From assembly GCF_009208555.1 (NCBI RefSeq), contig NZ_WFLI01000001.1:272579-336578 (forward strand): a stretch of DNA of 64,000 bases, in the 5' to 3' direction. The translations under genes were made by a program, and so were the position numbers. This document shows, one piece after another, positions 8,605 through 16,722 of this stretch (position 1 is the first letter of the stretch; every line of letters starts with the position of its first letter). The notes below the pieces were generated by a model. That model worked only from the letters and a program-made list of their open reading frames with translations, made no database searches and had not been told where the DNA came from. The stretch is from Janthinobacterium violaceinigrum (GTDB lineage: Bacteria > Pseudomonadota > Gammaproteobacteria > Burkholderiales > Burkholderiaceae_D).

Positions 8605-9795
8605 TCAAGGGTCGATGTCGGCCGGCGGGCGGCGCAGCGCCATGTGTTCCCACACGGCCACGAGGACCAGCACGCAGCTGGTGATGCAGGCCAGGGTCAG
8701 CGGTGCGTACAGGCGGCCGTACGCCATCGGGATCAGCGCCAGGATGATCAGGATGCCCAGCAGGTGCGACAGCGGCGGCGTGGCGCGGTCGTTGCTGACC
8801 CATTTGAACAGCGCATTGCCCAGCAGATACAGGATCGGGCCGCCCAGCAAGGCGCTGATGCCGGCGAAGCTCGCCTCATCCGGATGCACGAGGGCCAGTT
8901 CGTCGGCCACGGCGCTGACGATCACCCCGCCCACGATCAGCACGTGGATGTAGGTATAGGCCTTGCGGGCGATGCTGCCCGGGTCTTTCGAGTGGGCGAT
9001 GCGGTGATGGCCCGCTTCGGCGCCCGTGTCGAAATAAATCCACCACATGGCGATGCTGCCGACCAGCGCCGACAAAAAGCCCAGCCAGTTGCCGGGTGTC
9101 CATTCCAGTCCCGCGAACGTGGCGCCCGTCACCAGCAACGATTCGCCCAGGGCGATGATGACGAACAGCGCGCAGCGTTCGGCCATGTGGCCGCCGTCGA
9201 CATCCCAGTCGGCCGTCGACGAACTGCCTAGGCCCGGCACGCCAAAGCGCATCCACGGGCCGGCCAGGTCGATCGCCAGGGCCCCGCCCCACCAGAAGAG
9301 GCGCTGTTCGGGCGACGCGATGCCGCCGGCAATCCAGAAGATGCCGGACAACACGGCCCACACAGTGATGCGCTGGAAATTGCGGCGGCGCGCCAGTGCT
9401 TCATGGCGCACGGCCCACCAGGCGAACACGGGGCGGCCCACCTGCATGGCCACGTAGGCGCCCGCAAAGCCCAGGCCCCGCGCGCCGAACGCTTCCGGTA
9501 TCGAGGCGGACATGATCAGGCCGCCCAGCATCAGGGCAAACAGGCTGATGCGCACGGGAATGCGTTCGGGATCGAGCCAGTTGGTGATCCACGAAGTAAA
9601 GATCCATACCCACCAGACGGCCATCAACAGCAAGCCCGTCTGCAGCCAGCCCATGGCGCTCAGGTGCGCCAGCAAGCCGTGCGACAGTTGCGTCACGGCA
9701 AACACGAATACAAGGTCGAAGAACAGCTCGATCATGCCCACCTTGCCGCTGTCCTGTCCGCCGCGCTTGCGCAACAGCGATTTTGTCAATTCCAT
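8605..9795 (-). CDS. Low temperature requirement protein A (LtrA) family membrane protein
   Basis: A 396-residue polytopic membrane protein starting at ATG 9795 (MELTKSLLRKRG). The LtrA family signature is clear: KVGMIELFFDLVFVFAVTQLSH in the first helix, then ITNWLDPERIPVR, the GGHMAERCALFVIIALGESL motif near the middle and a WIYFDTGAEAGHHRIAHSKDPGSIARKAYTYIHV stretch (given here in overlapping pieces). About ten or eleven hydrophobic helices. First named for cold growth of Listeria; molecular function unknown. The small membrane protein just upstream may be co-transcribed. Confidence 0.88.
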   Translation of the reverse strand: MELTKSLLRKRGGQDSGKVGMIELFFDLVFVFAVTQLSHGLLAHLSAMGWLQTGLLLMAVWWVWIFTSWITNWLDPERIPVRISLFALMLGGLIMSASIPEAFGARGLGFAGAYVAMQVGRPVFAWWAVRHEALARRRNFQRITVWAVLSGIFWIAGGIASPEQRLFWWGGALAIDLAGPWMRFGVPGLGSSSTADWDVDGGHMAERCALFVIIALGESLLVTGATFAGLEWTPGNWLGFLSALVGSIAMWWIYFDTGAEAGHHRIAHSKDPGSIARKAYTYIHVLIVGGVIVSAVADELALVHPDEASFAGISALLGGPILYLLGNALFKWVSNDRATPPLSHLLGILIILALIPMAYGRLYAPLTLACITSCVLVLVAVWEHMALRRPPADIDP

Positions 9796-9854
9796 AGCTA
9801 CTCTTTCATCATCAATCCTGGCCGTGCTGGCGGTGCTGCCCATGGGCTGGCGGC

Positions 9855-10112
9855 TCAGGCGCGTTGTAAACGCCACCACAAAAAACCGGCCAGCAAGGCT
9901 GGCACGGCAAAAATTACTGCAAAAATCGGTAGTTCCTCGGCGACGGAATAGCCGGCCGTCAGCACGCCCACCGCCATGTTGATGCCGGCGCCCAGCAGCC
10001 ACAAGGGAATGAAAGCCAGTGCCGCATGCGCCATCGCGCCCCTGCCCCACCCCACCAGCAGGCACAGTGCCAGCAGCGCGAAGCCCGCGCCCATCACCAG
10101 TATCGTATGCAT
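9855..10112 (-). CDS. Small hypothetical inner-membrane protein
   Basis: An 85-residue, very hydrophobic protein with three predicted membrane helices and a short basic C-terminus (WWRLQRA). I choose the ATG at 10112 because AAAGGA sits 6-7 nt before it; two further ATGs lie just upstream. It precedes the ltrA-like gene on the same strand by 59 bp, so they may form an operon. AT-rich sequence at 10131-10160 probably holds its promoter. No family recognised. Confidence 0.6.
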   Translation of the reverse strand: MHTILVMGAGFALLALCLLVGWGRGAMAHAALAFIPLWLLGAGINMAVGVLTAGYSVAEELPIFAVIFAVPALLAGFLWWRLQRA

Positions 10113-10239
10113 CGCCATTCCTTTCGTCACAACATCGTATAAAAATGCTATTTATAGGATGCTAACGCATTTTGCTGGCGCGAGAGGCGATTCGGTGAAG
10201 GTGGCATGCGCCTGGCCGCACATTGGCGATAAACCGGGC

Positions 10240-11190
10240 TTAAACCACGGGCGTGGGCAAAGGCAGGCCGGAAAAATGGGCGCGCAGATTATCCACGACC
10301 AACTGCCCCATCGCATGACGCGTTTCCACGGTCAGGCTGCCCACGTGCGGCGTCAGCACCACGTTCGGCAAGGCCCGCAAGGCGACCGGCACGCGCGGTT
10401 CGTCCGCAAACACGTCGAGGCCGGCCGCGCCCAGATGGCCGTCCTGCAAGGCGGCGATCAGCGCGTCTTCATCGATCAGCGCGCCACGGGCGATATTGAT
10501 CAAGGTGCCCTGGGAGCCCAGCGCGTCGAGCACCGTGCGGTCGACGATCTTGCGCGTGGCGGGCGTGCCCGGCGCGCAGACGAACAGGTAATCGCTGTCC
10601 TGCGCCAGGGCCAGCAGCGATTCGGCGCGCGGCACGTCGGTGCCGGCAATGGCGCGGGGCTGGAAGTAGCGCACCTTGACGCCGAACGCGGCCAGGCGCA
10701 GCGCGATGGCTTGCCCGATCTGGCCGAAACCAAAGATGCCGGCCGTCTTGCCGCGCAGGCTGGACGCGGGGGCGATGGCTTCGCGGCGTTCCCAGCCGCC
10801 GTCGCGCACGAAACGGTCGAGCGCCACGATGTGCCGGGCGCTGGCCAGCAGCAGGCCCAGCGCCACGTCGGCCACGTCGTCGGTGAGCACGTTCGGCGTG
10901 GTGGTGACGGCGATACCGCGCGCGCGCGCCTCGTCGAGCGCCAGGCCGTCGAGGCCCACGCCATTGACGGCGATGATTTCCAGCGCGGGCAGCAAGGCCA
11001 TGTCGGCCGCATTCAAGCCCAGCGCGCCCGTCGTGACGACGGCGCGGATGGCCGGCGCCCGCTCCGCCAGCCACGCATGGCGCTCGTCGGCCGGCACCTG
11101 CCACGCGTGATGGCAGGTGTAGTGCTGTTCCAGCTGCGCGTTGACGGCAGCCGAGGGGCTGGGAGCGAGGATGAGGAGTTCGGGTAGCAT
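10240..11190 (-). CDS. D-2-hydroxyacid dehydrogenase (glyoxylate/hydroxypyruvate reductase-like)
   Basis: A 316-residue NAD(P)-dependent oxidoreductase, beginning at ATG 11190 (MLPELLILAP). The Rossmann motif GFGQIG is at 154-159. The catalytic trio of the family is present: R235 (NIARG), E264 (ADEPRVP) and H282 (TPHVG). It follows the phosphate-binding-loop NGVGLDGL pattern of GhrB/hydroxypyruvate-reductase relatives. It probably reduces glyoxylate or hydroxypyruvate. It stands alone between the small membrane protein and the proline-rich protein gene. Confidence 0.88.
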   Translation of the reverse strand: MLPELLILAPSPSAAVNAQLEQHYTCHHAWQVPADERHAWLAERAPAIRAVVTTGALGLNAADMALLPALEIIAVNGVGLDGLALDEARARGIAVTTTPNVLTDDVADVALGLLLASARHIVALDRFVRDGGWERREAIAPASSLRGKTAGIFGFGQIGQAIALRLAAFGVKVRYFQPRAIAGTDVPRAESLLALAQDSDYLFVCAPGTPATRKIVDRTVLDALGSQGTLINIARGALIDEDALIAALQDGHLGAAGLDVFADEPRVPVALRALPNVVLTPHVGSLTVETRHAMGQLVVDNLRAHFSGLPLPTPVV

Positions 11191-11315
11191 GGGCGTCCTG
11201 GGTCGTGTCGACAAGATTTGCAGACGCAACTTAGCATATTTGGGACCCCGCCGGGGCTGAGCGCCCCGTAATTGCCGTGAAAACTGTGTGTTGCGCTGTG
11301 TGCTGCGCGGAAACG

Positions 11316-11984
11316 TTATCCCGGGCAAGGCACGCGTTTTACCTTGCCGCCCGTCCTGGACGGGTCGGCGCCCGCGCCCGGGTTGGCATCCATGCCATAG
11401 CAGGTGGCGCCGCCGGCGCTGACGATGCGCGTCACCGGCCGGCCGTCGGCCGACAGGTATTCTTCCACGCGGATGACGGGCCCGCCACGGTAGGCGGACG
11501 CGACCAGCTTCTGGAACGTGGTTTCGCTTTTGAGCTCGGCCGCGGCCAGCCACGGCTGCTCCTGCTTGATTTCGCCACGCAGGGCCTTGTCGGCGGCGCC
11601 CGCCGCCAGCCGGGCGCGCGTGCGCAAGTCCGTCGCGGACGACGCCGCCGATGGCGCGGGGGCTACTTCCTCGGGAACGGCGATCGCTTGCGCCGCCACG
11701 GCAGGCAGGTCGGGAACGGCGGGCGGCGCACTGGTCCGCGCGCGCGGCATGGGGACAGGCATGGGCATCGGCAAGGGCATTGGCGGCGTCTGCGGCAGCG
11801 GCCGGGCCGGCATCAGCGTGAGGAACGCCACTTCCGTGTATTGCTTGAGCTGCCGCGCCGGCAGCAGCAGGAAATACAGGCCCAGCGCATGCATGGCCAG
11901 GATCAGCGCGACGGCCGCGCTTTTCAGGCTCAAGCCGCGCTGCATGCGCTGGAAGGCGGACTGTAAGTGGCGGTGCAATGACAT
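11316..11984 (-). CDS. Proline-rich membrane-anchored protein, TonB-like N-terminus
   Basis: A 222-residue protein with a cytoplasmic basic start, one TM helix (about 22-42, containing H32) and a Pro/Met-rich periplasmic stretch (62-82) followed by a Pro/Ala-rich linker. This layout recalls TonB, and the gene lies back to back with a TonB-dependent receptor. The C-terminal 75 residues (VEEYLSADGRPVTRIVSAGG, then two Cys in ATCYGMD and RVPCPG) do not look like a standard TonB C-terminal domain. It could be a divergent energy transducer, a regulator of one, or unrelated. No signal cleavage site. Confidence 0.6.
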   Translation of the reverse strand: MSLHRHLQSAFQRMQRGLSLKSAAVALILAMHALGLYFLLLPARQLKQYTEVAFLTLMPARPLPQTPPMPLPMPMPVPMPRARTSAPPAVPDLPAVAAQAIAVPEEVAPAPSAASSATDLRTRARLAAGAADKALRGEIKQEQPWLAAAELKSETTFQKLVASAYRGGPVIRVEEYLSADGRPVTRIVSAGGATCYGMDANPGAGADPSRTGGKVKRVPCPG

Positions 11985-12177
11985 GCGGTTTCCTGGGGGC
12001 GCCGGGCGCGATGGCCCATTTTAACGAAACTTGGTCATAGGCATTAATAAATCCACAAGGTATCGTGTGACGCGCCTTTTTCCGCCAGAATCCAGTGCCT
12101 GCCGGGCCAGGTGTTGTACAAATGGCGACTTTTTTGCCACATTCTCACGCTTTTCCACGCGCTGCGCGTCACTGGAA

Positions 12178-12196
12178 TATAATGATAATCATTCTC
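12178..12196 (+). promoter_or_regulatory. Fur box
   Basis: Sequence TATAATGATAATCATTCTC matches 17 of 19 positions of the classical Fur box GATAATGATAATCATTATC. It lies 21 bp before the receptor start codon and can also serve the divergent proline-rich gene, so both may be repressed by Fe-Fur. Confidence 0.8.
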
Positions 12197-12216
12197 ATTA
12201 CTATCCAAACAACACC

Positions 12217-14406
12217 ATGCGCACCTTCCGCCTCGCCCCTACCCCTTTCGCCCTGGCCGCCTTCCTGCTGGCCAGCAGCACCGTCCATGCACAAACCACC
12301 TCCGCGGCGCCGGCCGGCGATGCGCAAACCATGCCCACGGTGGTCGTGAATGCATCGGCCGATGCGTCGGCGGAAGGCTTGTCGAAAGCCTATGCGGGCG
12401 GCCAGGTGGCGCGCGGCGGGCGTCTGGGTTTGCTGGGCAATGTGGACATCATGGCCACGCCCTTCAATAGCCTCAACTACACGCAGGCGCTGATCCAGGA
12501 CCAGCAGGCGCAAGGCGTGGGCGACGTGCTGCAGAACGACCCGGGCGTGCGCGTCACGCGCGGTTTCGGCAATTTCCAGGAAATGTACATGATCCGCGGT
12601 TTTCCCGTGAATTCGGACGACCTCGCGTATAACGGCCTGTACGGCTTGCTGCCGCGCCAGTTCGTCGCATCGGAATTGCTGGAACGCGTGGAAGTATTCC
12701 GTGGCGCCAATACCTTCATCAACGGCGCGGCGCCGGGCGGCGGCGGCATCGGCGGCGCCATCAACCTGCTGCCCAAGCGGGCGCCGAATGCGCCGCTGAC
12801 GCAAGTGACCGTGGGCGTGGAAAGCGGCGGCCAGGTGTATGTAGCCACCGATATCGCGCGCCGTTTCGGCCCGGACAACAACACGGGCATCCGCATCAAT
12901 GCGGCCCGCCGCGACGGCGATACGGCCGTCAAGCATGAAAAGCGCGAACTGAGCGTATTTTCCATCGGCGCCGACTACCGCGGCCGCGACTTCCGCCTGT
13001 CGGCCGACGCCGGCTACCAGGACCACAAACTGACGGCGCCCCGTCCCAGCGTGAATGTGGCGGCCGGTGTGGCGATTCCGGCAGCACCCGACGCCAGCCG
13101 CAATTTCGCCCAGGACTGGACCCGTTCGAACGAGCGCGACACCTTCGGCACCCTGCGCGGCGAATACGATATCGCCAAGGATGTCGTGGCCTGGGCCGCG
13201 CTGGGCGCGCGCAGCGGCAATGAATCGAACGTGCTGGCCGTACCCACGGTGGCGCGCGCGGACGGTTCCGGCACAGCTTACCGTTTCGACAACGAACGCC
13301 GCGATACGGTGCGCACTGGCGAAATCGGCGTGCGCGGCAAGGCCGTCACGGGCAGCGTCAGCCACAGCCTGAGCGCCACGGCGTCGACCTTCTGGGCGCA
13401 ATCGCGCAATGCCTATGGCATCAGCGGCAATTTCAACGCCAGCATCTATGCGCCGTTCAACGCCGTGCCGCCAGCCGCCGACCTGTACGTGGGCGGCAAG
13501 CTGGACAATCCACTGGTCACGTCGCGCAGCATCCTGTCCAGCTTTGCCGTGGCCGACACCATGGGCTTCGCCAACGACAGCGTACTGCTGACCGTGGGCC
13601 TGCGCCGCCAGACTATCAAGGATGACAGCTACAACTACGACACGGGCAAGCAGACCGATCCCGGCTACAGTGAAAGCACCACCACGCCGCTGGCGGGCCT
13701 CGTGTACCGCCCCAGCAAGGAAGTGTCCGTGTATGCGAACTACATCGAGGGCTTGCAGAAAGGCGCCGTGGCAGGCGGCTTTGGCGTGACGAACAACATC
13801 GGCCAGGTCTTCGCCCCGTATAAATCCAAGCAGAAGGAAATCGGCGTCAAGTATGACGGTGGCCGCATCGGCATGAGCGCCGCCCTGTTCACCACCAAGC
13901 AGCCGCTGGCCTACGTGGACAACGGTACCTTCGGCGTGTTTGGCGAACAGCGCAACCGCGGCCTGGAACTGTCCGTCTTCGGCAGCCCCGTGCGCGGCTT
14001 GCGCCTGCTGGGCGGCCTGACCTTCCTCGATGCGGAACAGGTCAACGTGCTCAAGAAGGAAAATAACGGCAAGGACGCCATCGGCGTGCCGCGCAGCCAG
14101 CTCAATGCCGGCGTGGAATGGGATGTGCCGGGCGTGCGTGGCCTGGCGCTGACGGGCCGCGCGCTGTACACCTCGACCCAGTACCTCGACGCGGACAACC
14201 AGCAGAAACTGCCGTCGTGGACCCGCCTGGACCTGGGCGCCCGCTACACGACCAGCATCGCCGACCGCGCCGTGACCTTGCGCGCCCGCCTCGACAACGT
14301 GACGGACAAGAATTACTGGGCTTCGGCCGGCGGCGCTTCCAACTCCGGCTACCTGGTGCTGGGCGCCCCGCGCACGGTCGTCGTTTCCGCCTCGGTCGAC
14401 TTCTAG
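12217..14406 (+). CDS. TonB-dependent siderophore receptor
   Basis: A 729-residue outer-membrane receptor. ATG 12217 gives a Sec signal peptide ending in VHAQ. A TonB box-like TMPTVVVNA follows, then the plug domain (about 60-190; DVLQNDPGVRVTRGFGN, MIRGFP, NGLYGLLPRQ, LERVEVFRGANTFINGAAPGGGGIGGAINL in overlapping parts) and a 22-strand barrel ending in the aromatic ...VSASVDF. The plug motifs match the FhuA/FpvA siderophore class (TIGR01783-like). It is under a near-perfect Fur box, supporting ferric-siderophore uptake. No siderophore synthesis genes are in the window. Confidence 0.92.
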   Translation: MRTFRLAPTPFALAAFLLASSTVHAQTTSAAPAGDAQTMPTVVVNASADASAEGLSKAYAGGQVARGGRLGLLGNVDIMATPFNSLNYTQALIQDQQAQGVGDVLQNDPGVRVTRGFGNFQEMYMIRGFPVNSDDLAYNGLYGLLPRQFVASELLERVEVFRGANTFINGAAPGGGGIGGAINLLPKRAPNAPLTQVTVGVESGGQVYVATDIARRFGPDNNTGIRINAARRDGDTAVKHEKRELSVFSIGADYRGRDFRLSADAGYQDHKLTAPRPSVNVAAGVAIPAAPDASRNFAQDWTRSNERDTFGTLRGEYDIAKDVVAWAALGARSGNESNVLAVPTVARADGSGTAYRFDNERRDTVRTGEIGVRGKAVTGSVSHSLSATASTFWAQSRNAYGISGNFNASIYAPFNAVPPAADLYVGGKLDNPLVTSRSILSSFAVADTMGFANDSVLLTVGLRRQTIKDDSYNYDTGKQTDPGYSESTTTPLAGLVYRPSKEVSVYANYIEGLQKGAVAGGFGVTNNIGQVFAPYKSKQKEIGVKYDGGRIGMSAALFTTKQPLAYVDNGTFGVFGEQRNRGLELSVFGSPVRGLRLLGGLTFLDAEQVNVLKKENNGKDAIGVPRSQLNAGVEWDVPGVRGLALTGRALYTSTQYLDADNQQKLPSWTRLDLGARYTTSIADRAVTLRARLDNVTDKNYWASAGGASNSGYLVLGAPRTVVVSASVDF

Positions 14407-14486
14407 GCAACCGTCCCCACTCCGGCAGGGGCGCACCGCTGCGTGCGCCCCTGTCCATCGGGCGCGGCATCGGCGACAATGCGCGC

Positions 14487-15368
14487 ATGACACTGCGCCC
14501 CGCCCTCCTCTCCCTGTTCCTCTTCGCCACCGTCGGCACCGCCTTTGCCCAACAGCAAACCGCCTGCCCCTACGTGGCCTGGAAAAGCGGCTTCAAGGGC
14601 GATGCGCGGGCGCAAGCCACGTGCCTGCTGCGCCCCGTGAAGCTGTATGCGCGCCTGGGCGAGACCGCGCCGCTGCCCGAATTCCTTGCCGCCCACATCG
14701 GCCAGCGCACGGATATCGCCCCGGCCCGCCTGCGCGCCTGGCTGGCGCAGCAATCGGTCAGCGAAGCGGACGTGGGCGGCGCCGTCGATGCGCCCCTGTC
14801 GCGGGCCGTGGGCCGGCTGGCGGCGCCCATGGCCCGGTACTTCGTCATCCACGACACCAGTTACCCGAATTTCCTGCTCGACGCCATTCCAGCCCACATC
14901 AACGATGCCGGCTGGGATTTCAACGATTTCAATATACGTAACCCTGCGCTGGGTGGCGGGCCGAAAGGCCATGTCTACGTGAACCGCCTGGGCGGCTCCC
15001 TGCAAGTGCGCGACTTCGGCACGCCAGGCTACGCCAGCAAGCTGGAAAAGGACAAGCCGTCGCTGACGGGGCTGTTCCTGCACGTGGAACTGGTGCAGCC
15101 GCGCAACTCCGTGCCCGGCGGCGGCAAGGGCAACGACGGGCTGGCGCCCGATCCCGGCTTCACGCCCGCGCAATACGAGCGCCTGGCCCTGCTTTATATC
15201 GCCGCCAGCGTGCGCAGGGGCACGTGGCTGATCCCCGCCTTCCACGCCGTGCTCGATACGGGCTTTGCGAATGGTCATGATGACCCACAGAACTTTTCCC
15301 TGAGCGAGTGGTCAGCGGCGCTTTTCCGCCTGCATGCGGCCTTGCGGCAGGCCGATACTGGGCAATAA
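14487..15368 (+). CDS. Secreted N-acetylmuramoyl-L-alanine amidase-like protein
   Basis: A 293-residue exported protein; signal peptide MTLRPALLSLFLFATVGTAFA, start at ATG 14487. The C-terminal two thirds have the layout of an amidase_2 (AmpD/T7 lysozyme) fold: YFVIHDTS with H122 at the first zinc-ligand position, GLFLHVELV around 196-203, FTPAQYERLALL, then AFHAVLDTGFANGHDDP with H253 and H264/D266 as candidate ligands. The N-terminal 110 residues are unassigned. It would cleave peptidoglycan if active; the similarity is remote, so this is a hypothesis. It lies 80 bp after the TonB receptor and could share its transcript. Confidence 0.55.
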   Translation: MTLRPALLSLFLFATVGTAFAQQQTACPYVAWKSGFKGDARAQATCLLRPVKLYARLGETAPLPEFLAAHIGQRTDIAPARLRAWLAQQSVSEADVGGAVDAPLSRAVGRLAAPMARYFVIHDTSYPNFLLDAIPAHINDAGWDFNDFNIRNPALGGGPKGHVYVNRLGGSLQVRDFGTPGYASKLEKDKPSLTGLFLHVELVQPRNSVPGGGKGNDGLAPDPGFTPAQYERLALLYIAASVRRGTWLIPAFHAVLDTGFANGHDDPQNFSLSEWSAALFRLHAALRQADTGQ

Positions 15369-15436
15369 GGCGTTTCCCCGGCCGCTGATTTGGCGCATAC
15401 TATTAAGCGCATAGCCATTCCTGTCAGGGAGTTCCG

Positions 15437-16594
15437 GTGAATATTGCCACTGATCAGCACACGGGCCGCCAGGCAAGCAAACGCCATCCGCTGCAGCGCG
15501 CACAGCGCATCTTTGCCATGCGCGACGCCGTCCTCACGGCCTGGGAACAGCGCGTGCGCGCCAGCGTGCGGGGCGCGGACCAGCTGCTCACGCCCATACT
15601 CATCAATACCTTGCCGGCCTTTTTCGACAACCTGGCCGAAGCCCTCACGCCGGGCCACCCGCGCGAAAACGCGGCCAGCAACAGCAACGTGCCTGCCGTG
15701 CATGGCAATGAGCGGGCGCGCATGACCAATTACGGGCCGGAACAGGTGATCCAGGAATACCAGATCTTCCGCGACTGCTTTGCCGCCGTCGCGCATGAGT
15801 CCGGTATTACCCTGCGCAGCAAGGATTGGCAGGTGATCAACGAATCGATCGACTCGGGCATCCGCGAATCGATACGCGAATTTACCAGCATGCACGAAGG
15901 CTTCCGGCGCCGTATCGCGGCCGGCCTGTCGCACGACATGCGCAACCCGCTGGCCGTCATCAGCACCAGCGCCCAGCTGCTGCTGCGGCCGGCGGAGCCG
16001 GAACGAGTGGTGGCGCTCGCGCACAAGATTGCCGAGCACAGCAAACGGCTCGACAGCATGATCGAGGAATTGCTCGATAGCCTCAGCTACCACCAGGGCC
16101 AGCGGCTGCCATTGGCGCTGAGCCAGTTCGACGTGCTGCCCCTGGTGCAGGCCGTGGCTGGCCAGGTCAATCTGCAGCGGCCCGACAAATGCCATGTCCA
16201 AGGGCAATCCGTCACCGGCTGGTGGTGCGAGAACTCGCTGCGGCGCGCGCTGGAAAACCTGCTGGGCAATGCCCTCAAGTACGGCGACGACGCCCCCATC
16301 GGCGTGCACGTGGAAGCGACCCACGAACGCCTGATCATCACCGTCCACAATAGCGGCCACGCCATCGCGCCGGAACAGGCCGAACGCATCTTCGACTACC
16401 TGCGCCGCGAAAACGACAACCCCGCGCCCGGCTGGGGCATCGGCCTGCCCTTCGTGCAGAACGTGGCGGAAAGCCATGGCGGCAGCATCGCCGTCGACAG
16501 CGCGCCCGAAACGGGCACCAGCTTCATCTTCGACGTGCCCGTCGATTGCCGTCCCTTCGTCGAGCCCACTGGCGTCCCCAACAATGACTGCTAG
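15437..16594 (+). CDS. Soluble sensor histidine kinase with RsbRD-like N-terminal domain
   Basis: A 385-residue cytosolic kinase using a GTG start at 15437, preceded by AGGGAG. Residues about 25-150 form an all-helical sensor resembling the RsbT co-antagonist (RsbRD_N) domain, with no membrane segment. The HisKA box GLSHDMRNPLAVI places the phospho-acceptor at H166. The HATPase domain has the N box (ENLLGNALKYG) and G2 box (GWGIGL); the G1 box is degenerate (HNSGHAI instead of DNGxG). No response regulator is adjacent, so the partner is unknown. The next operon downstream carries a sigma-54 promoter. Confidence 0.85.
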   Translation: MNIATDQHTGRQASKRHPLQRAQRIFAMRDAVLTAWEQRVRASVRGADQLLTPILINTLPAFFDNLAEALTPGHPRENAASNSNVPAVHGNERARMTNYGPEQVIQEYQIFRDCFAAVAHESGITLRSKDWQVINESIDSGIRESIREFTSMHEGFRRRIAAGLSHDMRNPLAVISTSAQLLLRPAEPERVVALAHKIAEHSKRLDSMIEELLDSLSYHQGQRLPLALSQFDVLPLVQAVAGQVNLQRPDKCHVQGQSVTGWWCENSLRRALENLLGNALKYGDDAPIGVHVEATHERLIITVHNSGHAIAPEQAERIFDYLRRENDNPAPGWGIGLPFVQNVAESHGGSIAVDSAPETGTSFIFDVPVDCRPFVEPTGVPNNDC

Positions 16595-16595
16595 C

Positions 16596-16610
16596 GCACC
16601 AAATCGGTGC
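16596..16610. promoter_or_regulatory. NtrC-like enhancer dyad
   Basis: GCACCAAATCGGTGC is a GCAC-N7-GTGC palindrome, the core spacing of NtrC sites. A second, weaker dyad (CCAC-AAAA-GTGG, 16627-16638) has its centre about 30 bp away, roughly three helical turns, as in paired NtrC enhancers. Both lie upstream of the sigma-54 promoter of the Anbu operon. Confidence 0.55.
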
Positions 16611-16668
16611 GACGGATGGCGCGACGCCACAAAAGTGGTCATATTTATACCGGTTCGTACCCGCCCTG

Positions 16669-16685
16669 TTGGCACGTTTCCTGCT
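16669..16685 (+). promoter_or_regulatory. Sigma-54 (RpoN) promoter of the Anbu operon
   Basis: TTGGCACG-TTTC-CTGCT fits the consensus YTGGCACG-N4-TTGCW with one mismatch. The GG (16671-16672) and GC (16683-16684) are exactly 12 bp apart. Predicted transcription start is near 16696, 27 bp before the ATP-grasp ATG. Confidence 0.7.
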
Positions 16686-16722
16686 GAGCTATACCCAGAC
16701 ACGGCTCAAGGGAAATCACAAC

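Noticed and set aside
12169..14493. Very long open frame (774 codons) antisense to the TonB receptor gene
   Set aside because: High-GC codon bias of the real gene keeps the opposite frame open; translation is low-complexity His/Gln/Arg/Gly-rich and lacks any domain.
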